DNA from: Antedon bifida
Taxonomy: Eukaryota > Echinodermata > Crinoidea > Comatulida > Antedonidae
NCBI GenBank assembly: GCA_963402885.1
Contig: OY727103.1
Span: 1,676,501 to 1,740,500 of the forward strand
Length of the DNA: 64,000 bases
Reading direction: 5' to 3'
Below, in pieces: positions 1-11,599 of the stretch (positions are counted from its first letter, which is position 1; every line of letters starts with the position of its first letter). A program made the translations under genes and the position numbers. The notes beneath the pieces are model-generated. The model saw nothing but the letters and a program-made list of their open reading frames with translations, was not told the DNA's origin and made no database searches.

Positions 1-313
1 CTAACTGTGTACATTTGCATACCTGTGACTGGTTGAAATTAAAAATGTACTTTTATTGGAAAGTCCTGAAGAGTAACGAAAAAGAATGAATGAAAGGAGA
101 ATGTTAAAAAAAACTAATTATACTATTAGAAAGGCTAAGATGTTTATATTTCTATTTACCTGAATGATTCCAACAGTCTTGCATCTTAGTACATCTGATT
201 TTCCCTGTGATTAGTTCCAACATCCTTGCATCGGTTTCCCCATGGTGCTACCTAAAAAGAGAAGTAAAAAAGAAAAATAATTATACCATTAGATAGGCTA
301 AGATGTTTCTTAC

Positions 314-361
314 CTGTGATTGGTTCCAACAGCCTTGCATTGGTATGTCCATAGCTAACAT
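314..361 (-). other. Representative 48-nt exon-like cassette of the array
   Basis: One clean example of the repeated cassette. On the minus strand it is bounded by a pyrimidine-rich acceptor ending TTTTTAG and a donor GTAAGAAAC. The body is a multiple of three and, if read in phase 1, gives residues like VSYGHTNARLLEPIT with no stop. Near-identical copies recur through the array, but 47-nt versions exist that would shift frame. I do not recognise the peptide. Confidence 0.5.
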
Positions 362-1170
362 CTAAAAAGAGAAGAAAGAAAAGAAAAAAGAATTATACTA
401 TTAGATAGACTAAGATGTTTCTTACCTGTAAAATAGACAATTAATTATAGCATAGGATATTATGTTTCTTACCTGTGATTGGTTGAAACAACATTGCATC
501 AGTATATCCATAGGTGCAATCTGAAAAATTAAATAGTAAGGAAAACTAACTATGTACATTTGCATACCTGTCATTGGTTGAAATTAAAATGTATTTTTTA
601 TAGGAAAGACCTGAAAAGTAAGGAAAAAAAATAAATGATAGGAGAATGTTAAAAAAAACTAATTATACCATTAGGTAGGCTAAGGTGTTTATATTTTTAT
701 TTACCTGAATGATTCCAACAGTCTTGCATCTGAGTACATCTGATTTTCCATGTGATTAGTTCCAACATCTTTGCATCGGTTTCCCCATTGTGCTACCTAA
801 AAATAGAAGTAAAAAAGAAAAATAATTATACTATTAGATAGACTAAGATGTTTCTTACCTTTAATTTTGTCCAATAGCCCTGCATTGGTATGTCCATTGG
901 TGCCATCTGAAAAGAAAAAGTATAAAGAAAATTAATTATACTATTAATAATATAACATAGGATATGATGTTTCTTACCTGTGATTGGTTCCAAATGCCTT
1001 GAACCTGTACATCCATAGTGCAATCTGAAAACAGTAACTTAATAGACAATTAATTATACCATTACATAGAATATGATGTTTCTTACCTGTAATTGGTTCC
1101 AAAAACTGCCTTGCATCTATCCATCCATATAGTATGACCTGAAAAGAGTACCTAAATAAAAACTATATTT

Positions 1171-1575
1171 TACCACCTTACACATTATATCAAATAAATT
1201 TACAAAAAAAATACCATGATTTAAAATGCATTGAAACTTAAACCTCTAGACCCTTAGCTACACTTAATAAATCTTAGCTACACACATACCTGCAGGCAAA
1301 ATGTACTATACCAAAATATAATGCCACCTTACACATTATATCAAACACATTTACAAAAAAATACCATGATTTAAAATGCACTGAAACTTAAACCTCTAGA
1401 CCCTTAGCTACACTTAATAAATCTTAGCTACCTGCAGACAAAGTTTACAATACCAATAATGCCACCTTACACATTATATCAAATAAATTTACCAAAAAAT
1501 ACCTTAATTTAAAATGCACTGAAACTTAAACTTGTAGACCCTTAGATACACTTAATATATCTTAGCTACACATAC
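1171..1575. repeat. ~150-bp AT-rich satellite block 1
   Basis: Tandem copies of a ~150-bp unit containing TACACATTATATCAAATAAA and CCTCTAGACCCTTAGCTAC, lying between groups of mini-exon cassettes. Several copies carry, on the minus strand, TTTGCCTGCAG directly followed by GTATGTGTG (junction at 1290/1289), an acceptor abutting a donor. Confidence 0.9.
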
Positions 1576-3523
1576 CTGTAGATGTGGCATTCTTACCTGT
1601 GATTGGTTCCAAAAATACCTGTGATTCACTTGCTTCCAACAGCCCTCCATTGACATTTCCATAGGTGAGATCTGGAATAATAGTAGTACCAAGTTTCTTG
1701 CATCTATACCTCCATATGCTATCTGAAAGAAGAAAGTAAAAAAAACACCCAACTAATTATACCATTTGATAGGCTAAGATGTTTCTTACCTGTGATTGGT
1801 CCAACAGTCTTGCATTGGTATGTCCATAACTTCTATTTAAAAAGAGAAAGTAAAATGAAAATGAACTTTGCTATTACTAATAAAAAAATGGTAATGTAGG
1901 CCTACATGTGATATGTTGCATTCTTACCTGTGATTCATTTGTTTGAAACAGTCCTCCACTGACAAGTCTATAGGTGATACCTGGAAAACCAAGTTTCTTG
2001 AATCTGTACCTGCATAATGATATCTGAAAGATAAAGAAAAAACAACTAATTATACCATTAGATAGGCTAAGATGTTTCTTACCTGTGATTGATCCAACAG
2101 CCTTGCCTTGGTATGTCCATAGCTGCTATCTGCAAAGAGAAAGTAAAAAAAAAGAACTATACCATTAGATTGGCTAAGATGTTTCTTACCTGTGATTGGT
2201 TCCAACAACCTTGCATTGGTATGTCCATAGCTGACATCTGAAAAGAGAAGAAAGAAAAATGAATTATATTATTAGATAGACTAAGATTGGTTGAAACAAC
2301 ATTGCATTGGTATATCCATAGGTGCAATCTGAAAAATTAAATAGTAAGGAAAACTAACTGTGTACATTTGCATACCTGTGACTGGTTGAAATTAAAAATG
2401 TACTTTTATTGGAAAGTCCTGAAGAGTAACGAAAAAGAATGAATGAAAGGAGAATGTTAAAAAAAACTAATTATACCATTAGAAAGGCTAAGATGTTTAT
2501 ATTTCTATTTACCTGAATGATTCCAACAGTCTTGCATCTGAGTACATCTGATTTTCCCTGTGATTAGTTCCAACATCCTTGCATCAGTTTCCCCATGGTG
2601 CTACCTAAAAAGAGAAGTAAAAAAGAAAAATAATTATACCATTAGATAGGCTAAGATGTTTCTTACCTGTGATTGGTTCCAACAGCCTTGCATTGGTATG
2701 TCCATAGCTAACATCTAAAAAGAGAAGAAAGACAAGAAAAAAGAATTATACTATTAGATAGACTAAGATGTTTCTTACCTGTAAAATAGACAATTAATTA
2801 TAGCATAGGATATTATGTTTCTTACCTGTGATTGGTTGAAACAACCTTGCATCAGTTATCCATAGGTGCAATCTGAAAAATTAAATAGTAAGGAAAACTA
2901 ACTATGTACATTTGCATACCTGTCATTGGTTGAAATTAAAATGTATTTTTTATAGGAAAGACCTGAAAAGTAAGGAAAAAGAATGAATGAAAGAAGAATG
3001 TTAAAAAAAACTAATTATACCATTAGATAAGCTAAGGTGTTTATATTTTTATTTACCTGAATGATTCCAACAGTCTTGCATCTGAGTACATCTGATTTTC
3101 CCTGTGATTAGTTCCAACATCCTTGCATCGGTTTCCCCATGCTGCTACCTAAAAAGAGAAGTAAAAAAGAAAAATGAATTATACTATTAGATAGACTAAG
3201 ATGTTTCTTACCTTTAATTTTGTCCAATAGCCCTGCATTGGTATGTCCATTGGTGCCATCTGAAAAGAAAAAGTATAAAGAAAATTAATTTTACTATTAA
3301 TAATATAACATAGGATATGATGTTTCTTACCTGTGATTGGTTCCAAATGCCTTGAACCTGTACATCCATAGTGCAATCTGAAAACAGTAACTTAATAGAC
3401 AATTAATTATACCATTACATAGAATATGATGCTTCTTACCTGTAATTGGTTCCAAAAACTGCCTTGCATCTATCCATCCATATAGTATGACCTGAAAAGA
3501 GTACCTAAATAAAAACTATATTT

Positions 3524-4219
3524 TACCACCTTACACATTATATCAAATAAATTTACCCAAAAAATACCATGATTTAAAATGCATTGAAACTTAAACCTCT
3601 AGACCCTTAGCTACACTTAATAAATCTTAGCTACACACATACCTGCAGGCAAAATGTACTATACCAAAATATAATGCCACCTTACACATTATATCAAACA
3701 CATTTACAAAAAAAGACCATGATTTAAAATGCATTGAAACTTAAACCTCTAGACCCTTAGCTACACTTAATAAATCTTAGCTGCCTGCAGACAAAGTTTA
3801 CAATACCAATAATGCCACCTTACACATTATATCAAATAAATTTACAAAAAAAATACCATGATTTAAAATGCATTGAAACTTAAACCTCTAGACCCTTAGC
3901 TACACTTAATAAATCTTAGCTACACACATACCTGCAGGCAAAATGTACTATACCAAAATATAATGCCACCTTACACATTATATCAAACACATTTACAAAA
4001 AAATACCATGATTTAAAATGCACTGAAACTTAAACCTCTAGACCCTTAGCTACACTTAATAAATCTTAGCTACCTGCAGACAAAGTTTACAATACCAATA
4101 ATGCCACCTTACACATTATATCAAATAAATTTACCAAAAAATACCTTAATTTAAAATGCACTGAAACTTAAACTTGTAGACCCTTAGATACACTTAATAT
4201 ATCTTAGCTACACATACCT
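3524..4219. repeat. ~150-bp satellite block 2 (expanded)
   Basis: Same unit as the block at 1171-1575 but longer. The extra copies here explain most of the 384-bp difference between the 2353- and 2737-bp half-repeats. Confidence 0.9.
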
Positions 4220-6260
4220 GTGGATGTGGCATTCTTACCTGTGACTGGTTTCAAATAACTGATATCTGAAAAGAGAAGGTAAAAAGAAAATGAATTATAC
4301 CATTAGATAGACTAAGATGTTTCTTACCTGTGATTGGTTCCAAAAATACCTGTGATTCACTTGGTTCCAACAGCCCTCCATTGACATTTACATAGGTGAG
4401 ATCTGGAATAATAGTAGTACCAAGTTTCTTGCATCTATACTTTCATATGCTATCTGAAAGAAGAAAGTAAGAAAAACACCCAACTAATTATACCATTTGA
4501 TAGGCTAAGATGTTTCTTACCTGTGATTGGTCCAACAGTCTTGCATTGGTATGTCCATAACTTCTATTTAAAAAGAGAAAGTAAAATGAAAATGAATTTT
4601 GCTATTACTAATAAAAAAAATGGTAATGTAGGCCTACATGTGATATGTTGCATTCTTACCTGTGATTCATTTGTTTGAAACAGTCCTCCACTGACAAGTC
4701 TATAGGTGATACCTGGAAAACCAAGTTTCTTGAATCTGTACGTACCTGCATAATGATATCTGAAAGATAAAGAAACAACAACTAATTATACCATTAGATA
4801 GGCTAAGATGTTTCTTACCTGTGATTGATCCAACAGCCTTGCCTTGGTATGTCCATAGCTGCTATCTGCAAAGAGAAAGTAAAAAAAAAAGAACTATACA
4901 ATTAGATTGGCTAAGATGTTTCTTACCTGTGATTGGTTCCAACAACCTTGCATTGGTATGTCCATAGCTGACATCTGAAAAGAGAAGAAAGAAAAATGAA
5001 TTATATTATTAGATAGACTAAGATTGGTTGAAACAACATTGCATCGGTATATCCACAGGTGCAATCTGAAAAATTAAATAGTAAGGAAAACTAACTGTGT
5101 ACATTTGCATACCTGTGACTGGTTGAAATTAAAAATGTACTTTTATTGGAAAGTCCTGAAGAGTAACGAAAAAGAATGAATGAAAGGAGAATGTTAAAAA
5201 AAACTAATTATACTATTAGAAAGGCTAAGATGTTTATATTTCTATTTACCTGAATGATTCCAACAGTCTTGCATCTTAGTACATCTGATTTTCCCTGTGA
5301 TTAGTTCCAACATCCTTGCATCGGTTTCCCCATGGTGCTACCTAAAAAGAGAAGTAAAAAAGAAAAATAATTATACCATTAGATAGGCTAAGATGTTTCT
5401 TACCTGTGATTGGTTCCAACAGCCTTGCATTGGTATGTCCATAGCTAACATCTAAAAAGAGAAGAAAGAAAAGAAAAAAGAATTATACTATTAGATAGAC
5501 TAAGATGTTTCTTACCTGTAAAATAGACAATTAATTATAGCATAGGATATTATGTTTCTTACCTGTGATTGGTTGAAACAACATTGCATCAGTATATCCA
5601 TAGGTGCAATCTGAAAAATTAAATAGTAAGGAAAACTAACTATGTACATTTGCATACCTGTCATTGGTTGAAATTAAAATGTATTTTTTATAGGAAAGAC
5701 CTGAAAAGTAAGGAAAAAGAATGAATGAAAGAAGAATGTTAAAAAAAACTAATTATACCATTAGATAAGCTAAGGTGTTTATATTTTTATTTACCTGAAT
5801 GATTCCAACAGTCTTGCATCTGAGTACATCTGATTTTCCATGTGATTAGTTCCAACATCTTTGCATCGGTTTCCCCATTGTGCTACCTAAAAATAGAAGT
5901 AAAAAAGAAAAATAATTATACTATTAGATAGACTAAGATGTTTCTTACCTTTAATTTTGTCCAATAGCCCTGCATTGGTATGTCCATTGGTGCCATCTGA
6001 AAAGAAAAAGTATAAAGAAAATTAATTATACTATTAATAATATAACATAGGATATGATGTTTCTTACCTGTGATTGGTTCCAAATGCCTTGAACCTGTAC
6101 ATCCATAGTGCAATCTGAAAACAGTAACTTAATAGACAATTAATTATACCATTACATAGAATATGATGTTTCTTACCTGTAATTGGTTCCAAAAACTGCC
6201 TTGCATCTATCCATCCATATAGTATGACCTGAAAAGAGTACCTAAATAAAAACTATATTT

Positions 6261-6665
6261 TACCACCTTACACATTATATCAAATAAATTTACAAAAAAA
6301 ATACCATGATTTAAAATGCATTGAAACTTAAACCTCTAGACCCTTAGCTACACTTAATAAATCTTAGCTACACACATACCTGCAGGCAAAATGTACTATA
6401 CCAAAATATAATGCCACCTTACACATTATATCAAACACATTTACAAAAAAATACCATGATTTAAAATGCACTGAAACTTAAACCTCTAGACCCTTAGCTA
6501 CACTTAATAAATCTTAGCTACCTGCAGACAAAGTTTACAATACCAATAATGCCACCTTACACATTATATCAAATAAATTTACCAAAAAATACCTTAATTT
6601 AAAATGCACTGAAACTTAAACTTGTAGACCCTTAGATACACTTAATATATCTTAGCTACACATAC
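6261..6665. repeat. ~150-bp satellite block 3
   Basis: Copy of the 1171-1575 block, 5090 bp downstream and almost identical to it. Confidence 0.9.
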
Positions 6666-8625
6666 CTGTAGATGTGGCATTCTTACCTGTGATTGGTTCC
6701 AAAAATACCTGTGATTCACTTGCTTCCAACAGCCCTCCATTGACATTTCCATAGGTGAGATCTGGAATAATAGTAGTACCAAGTTTCTTGCATCTATACC
6801 TCCATATGCTATCTGAAAGAAGAAAGTAAAAAAAACACCCAACTAATTATACCATTTGATAGGCTAAGATGTTTCTTACCTGTGATTGGTCCAACAGTCT
6901 TGCATTGGTATGTCCATAACTTCTATTTAAAAAGAGAAAGTAAAATGAAAATGAACTTTGCTATTACTAATAAAAAAATGGTAATGTAGGCCTACATGTG
7001 ATATGTTGCATTCTTACCTGTGATTCATTTGTTTGAAACAGTCCTCCACTGACAAGTCTATAGGTGATACCTGGAAAACCAAGTTTCTTGAATCTGTACC
7101 TGCATAATGATATCTGAAAGATAAAGAAAAAACAACTAATTATACCATTAGATAGGCTAAGATGTTTCTTACCTGTGATTGATCCAACAGCCTTGCCTTG
7201 GTATGTCCATAGCTGCTATCTGCAAAGAGAAAGTAAAAAAAAAGAACTATACCATTAGATTGGCTAAGATGTTTCTTACCTGTGATTGGTTCCAACAACC
7301 TTGCATTGGTATGTCCATAGCTGACATCTGAAAAGAGAAGAAAGAAAAATGAATTATATTATTAGATAGACTAAGATTGGTTGAAACAACATTGCATTGG
7401 TATATCCATAGGTGCAATCTGAAAAATTAAATAGTAAGGAAAACTAACTGTGTACATTTGCATACCTGTGACTGGTTGAAATTAAAAATGTACTTTTATT
7501 GGAAAGTCCTGAAGAGTAACGAAAAAGAATGAATGAAAGGAGAATGTTAAAAAAAACTAATTATACCATTAGAAAGGCTAAGATGTTTATATTTCTATTT
7601 ACCTGAATGATTCCAACAGTCTTGCATCTGAGTACATCTGATTTTCCCTGTGATTAGTTCCAACATCCTTGCATCAGTTTCCCCATGGTGCTACCTAAAA
7701 AGAGAAGTAAAAAAGAAAAATAATTATACCATTAGATAGGCTAAGATGTTTCTTACCTGTGATTGGTTCCAACAGCCTTGCATTGGTATGTCCATAGCTA
7801 ACATCTAAAAAGAGAAGAAAGACAAGAAAAAAGAATTATACTATTAGATAGACTAAGATGTTTCTTACCTGTAAAATAGACAATTAATTATAGCATAGGA
7901 TATTATGTTTCTTACCTGTGATTGGTTGAAACAACCTTGCATCAGTTATCCATAGGTGCAATCTGAAAAATTAAATAGTAAGGAAAACTAACTATGTACA
8001 TTTGCATACCTGTCATTGGTTGAAATTAAAATGTATTTTTTATAGGAAAGACCTGAAAAGTAAGGAAAAAGAATGAATGAAAGAAGAATGTTAAAAAAAA
8101 CTAATTATACCATTAGATAAGCTAAGGTGTTTATATTTTTATTTACCTGAATGATTCCAACAGTCTTGCATCTGAGTACATCTGATTTTCCCTGTGATTA
8201 GTTCCAACATCCTTGCATCGGTTTCCCCATGGTGCTACCTAAAAAGAGAAGTAAAAAAGAAAAAAGAATTATACTATTAGATAGACTAAGATGTTTCTTA
8301 CCTTTAATTTTGTCCAATAGCCCTGCATTGGTATGTCCATTGGTGCCATCTGAAAAGAAAAAGTATAAAGAAAATTAATTTTACTATTAATAATATAACA
8401 TAGGATATGATGTTTCTTACCTGTGATTGGTTCCAAATGCCTTGAACCTGTACATCCATAGTGCAATCTGAAAACAGTAACTTAATAGACAATTAATTAT
8501 ACCATTACATAGAATATGATGCTTCTTACCTGTAATTGGTTCCAAAAACTGCCTTGCATCTATCCATCCATATAGTATGACCTGAAAAGAGTACCTAAAT
8601 AAAAACTATATTTTACCATTACATA

Positions 8626-9772
8626 CCACCTTACACATTATATCAAATAAGTTTACCAAAAAATACCATTATTTGAAATGCATTGAAACTTAAACCTCTA
8701 GACCCTTAGCTACACTTAATATATCTTAGCTTCACACATACCTGCAGGCAAAATGTACTACACCAAAATATAATGCCACCTTACACATTATATCAAATAA
8801 ATTTACAAAAAAAATACCATGATTTAAAATGCATTGAAACTTAAACCTCTAGACCCTTAGCTACACTTAAAATATCTTAGCTACACACATACCTGCAGGC
8901 AAAATGTACTAAACCAAAATATAATGCCACCTTACACATTATATCAAATACATTTACAAAAAAATACCTTAATTTAAAATGCATTGAAACTTAAACCTCT
9001 AGACCCTTAGCTACACTTAATAAATCTTAGCTACCTGCAGACAAAGTTTACAATACCAATAATGCCACCTTACACATATCATATAAACTTACCAAAAAAA
9101 TACACCATGATTTAAAATGCATTGAAACTTAAACCTCTAGACCCTTGCTACACTTAATAAATCTTAGCTACCTGCAGACAAAGTTTACAATACCAATAAT
9201 GCCACCTTACACATTATATCAAATACATTTACAAAAAAATTACCATGATTTAAAATGCATTGAAACTTAAACCTCTAGACCCTTAGCTACACTTAAAATA
9301 TCTTAGCTACACACATACCTGCAGGCAAAATGTACTATACCAAAATATAATGCCACCTTACACATTATATTAAACACATTTACAAAAAAATACCATGATT
9401 TAAAATGCATTGAAACTTAAACCTCTAGACCCTTAGCTACACTTAATAAATCTTAGCTACACACATACCTGCAGGCAAAATGTAGTATACCAAAATATAA
9501 TGCCACCTTACACATTATATCAAACACATTTACAAAAAAATACCTTAATTTAAAATGCATTGAAACTTAAACCTCTAGACCCTTAGCTACACTTAATAAA
9601 TCTTAGCTACACATACCTACAGGTAAAATGTACTATACCAAAATATAATGCCACCTTACACATTATATCAAACACATTTACAAAAAAATACCATGATTTA
9701 AAATGCATTGAAACTTAAACCTCTAGACCCTTAGCTACACTTAATATATCTTAGCTACACACATACCTGCAG
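8626..9772. repeat. ~150-bp satellite block 4 (terminal, longest)
   Basis: About seven to eight consecutive units of the same satellite end the array. Single-base differences and small indels separate the copies. The AG/GTATGT juxtaposition on the minus strand (plus-strand ACATACCTGCAGG) is present in most units; one unit has ACATACCTACAGG instead, which keeps the minus-strand GT but changes the bases before it. Confidence 0.9.
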
Positions 9773-9799
9773 GAACAAGTTTATAATATAAACTTCTAC

Positions 9800-10078
9800 C
9801 TTCCAACAGCCATGCCTCACCATCATGTATTTTTATCGGCAAGACCTGAAAAGTAATGAAAAAGAAGTAAAACATGCATTTTTACTTACCTATGGCTGGC
9901 CCAACAGCTTTGCATTTGTCTCTATATCTGCTATCTGAAAAAAGAAAGTATAAAGAAAATGAATTATACTATTAGATAGACTAAGATGCTTCTTACCTGT
10001 GATTGGTTCCAACAGCCTTAATTGCATCTGTACACCTGATGCTCTTTGATTGGTTTTCTTGTAATGTCAAAACTATAT
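9800..10078 (-). other. Three single-copy exon-like cassettes flanking the array
   Basis: Three minus-strand cassettes resemble the array units but lie outside the repeat. 10078-9997 (82 nt) has acceptor CTTTTCAG and donor GTAAGAAGC, and ends in the array core GGAACCAATCACAG. 9934-9890 (45 nt) has acceptor CTTTTTTCAG, donor GTAAGTAAA and an open phase-1 reading. 9845-9800 (46 nt) has acceptor ACTTTTCAG and donor GTAGAAG. They are plausible founders of the array or its first downstream exons. No homology is recognised. Confidence 0.4.
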
Positions 10079-11288
10079 CTGAAAAGATAAGAAACATGGT
10101 TATATATGAACTTATTTCTATTTCTTAGTTTAAGGATTACACTATTTTAATTATTTGTTCTAAGGTTCCCCAAATTCATTTTGCATGCTTTCTGACACCT
10201 TTTACGTTTTGCACAATATAAACAAGTAATGTGTTAGTATACAAGTAACATTCATATCTGGGTCTGCATTAACTAATAGTTGCTGATGTCCCAAGAAACC
10301 TAAATTACCTGAAAAATAAAAGAAAGTGCAGCAGGGAAAAAATATTCTTAATTAATTTACAGTTAACATACATTCATAAACAAGAAAAACACATAACAAA
10401 ACATCTATTTGTGTAAACGTAAAAGGTTGCAGAAGTGCGTGCAAAAACAAAAATTATCCAAAAATCTTGAAAGTAACAAGAAGTATGAACACCAATGGTT
10501 ATGGGATTTCTACTGAGAAATAAAAGAGTATAACAAAAATATTACTTATCTGTCATAAGTGTTGAGAAGTACAGCATGAATGATGATACCAGGCAGCGAT
10601 CTAGAATTAAAACCTGAAAAAAAAAAAAAAAATTGAAAAAAAAAATTAAATAAATAAAATAAAAACTAATATAAAAAAAATTATGTTAAATAATATATTC
10701 GTAATATTTAAATTATTGTAATCTGTGCTTTAATCTATTAAATTCAACAATAAGTTTCGACGTATACAAATTCTTCGTTCGAAAACAGAGCCCGTACCAC
10801 CAAGAAGTTCTGTTCCCGCGAGTAGATTGGGCCGAGTAGAAAATCAGACAACACCTGTCACGTCACAGTTTACCGGGAACCAGTGTACGCGCTAGACAGA
10901 CGATAATGTTCTTCGCGGTGATTTACTTTTCAGAAAACCTATGCAAATAAATAGGCTCAGTTTTATTCGCTAACAATCGATAAAATGAACTGTATTGATG
11001 AAATCAGTGTTGTAGGCCTAATAATCAATGTGTTGAAATTGAAAATTGGTAATTTAGTAGGCAGAAGTAGCCTCAATTACAACTTTATATGAGTCGACGG
11101 TGGTGTGTGTGTGTGGTGAGGCGGGGAAAAAGGTGGTTCATAAAATCAATATTTTCTGTATAAAAATGTGACATTAAATAAGCTAAATAACAAAATTATT
11201 AGCTAAGGGCATACTAGAAGTCGATATGATAATCGTGAACTTGAAGATATTTTGGATTAAGATATTTTCAAACCAATAAAATACTTAC
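10079..11288. other. Intergenic or intronic stretch without a recognised gene
   Basis: Mostly AT-rich, with an A-rich tract at 10615-10680. Around 10745-10930 it becomes richer in CpG. If the candidate minus-strand exon at 11289-11400 is real, this is its first intron. Acceptor-like pyrimidine-AG sites occur near 10306 and 10611 on the minus strand, but I see no GT donor paired with them. Confidence 0.4.
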
Positions 11289-11400
11289 CTACTCTCGGCC
11301 TACTCTACCTGTCTCGTCTCTTCTTCTTATTCTTCTTCTTCGATGTTTCTTCGCCGCCGTCAATTTACGAAATGGCAACGTAAGTCGGTGGCGGGACGAA
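11289..11400 (-). other. Candidate non-coding first exon of the minus-strand array transcript
   Basis: Minus-strand sequence rich in GAAGAAG ends in CCGAGAGTAG followed by the strong donor GTAAGTATT at 11288. No ATG lies in the stretch. It is preceded by a CpG-containing stretch with an octamer and three CCAAT boxes, so a transcription start near 11400 is plausible. The upstream boundary is a guess. Confidence 0.35.
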
Positions 11401-11408
11401 AACTAAAT

Positions 11409-11546
11409 ATGCAAATTTGTTGATGAACTTATTCTAACTGTGATTGGCTAATTCGTCGTCATCCTCGTTGATGTGAATCGTTGATTGGTTACTCAATTAT
11501 TACTGTTGCCCCCGCGTATTCTGAACTTCCTCAGAACAACGATTGG
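11409..11546 (-). promoter_or_regulatory. Octamer plus three CCAAT boxes
   Basis: ATGCAAAT lies at 11409-11416. ATTGG, which is CCAAT on the minus strand, lies at 11443-11447, 11484-11488 and 11542-11546. Spacings are 41 and 58 bp. All three share orientation and sit just upstream of the candidate minus-strand first exon. Octamer (POU) and CCAAT (NF-Y) elements are classical promoter motifs; promoter activity here is inferred. Confidence 0.4.
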
Positions 11547-11599
11547 TAATTCAGAAACACGTGTCTGCTACTAAGCTCCGCCTCGGAAGTTTTAAGAAC

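Larger units (their letters stand above)
1..9775 (-). repeat. Higher-order tandem repeat of splice-site-bearing mini-exon cassettes
   Basis: The sequence at 1 recurs at 2354, 5091 and 7444, giving alternating halves of 2353 and 2737 bp and a 5090-bp period. Read on the minus strand, each half holds about twenty donor-type sites, most preceded at ~45-48 nt by a pyrimidine tract ending in AG. A typical cassette is 361 down to 314: acceptor CTCTTTTTAG, a 48-nt body, donor GTAAGAAACATC. Cassette bodies share a core reading like TATGGACATACCAATGC followed by TTGGAACCAATCACAG. Lengths vary (43, 47, 48 nt) and some cassettes, such as the one near 160-262, have stops in all frames, so continuous translation of the array is unlikely. 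The array runs off the left edge. It could be part of a spliced non-coding RNA, a 5' leader, or a decayed coding exon family. The repeat is certain; function is inference. Confidence 0.9.

Noticed and set aside
826-1023. Repeated 65- and 66-residue minus-strand open frames in the array (also at 3179, 5916, 6642, 8269)
   Set aside because: They run through two cassettes and the intron between them, crossing donor and acceptor signals. Their recurrence is only the repeat.
1-9775. CRISPR-like array
   Set aside because: Repeats and spacers are not regular, the genome is clearly intron-bearing eukaryotic, and the monomers carry splice signals.
10555-10611. Possible minus-strand exon after a strong poly-pyrimidine CAG
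   Set aside because: The expected donor end reads GACAG/ATAAGT with no GT, and no alternative donor gave a convincing exon.
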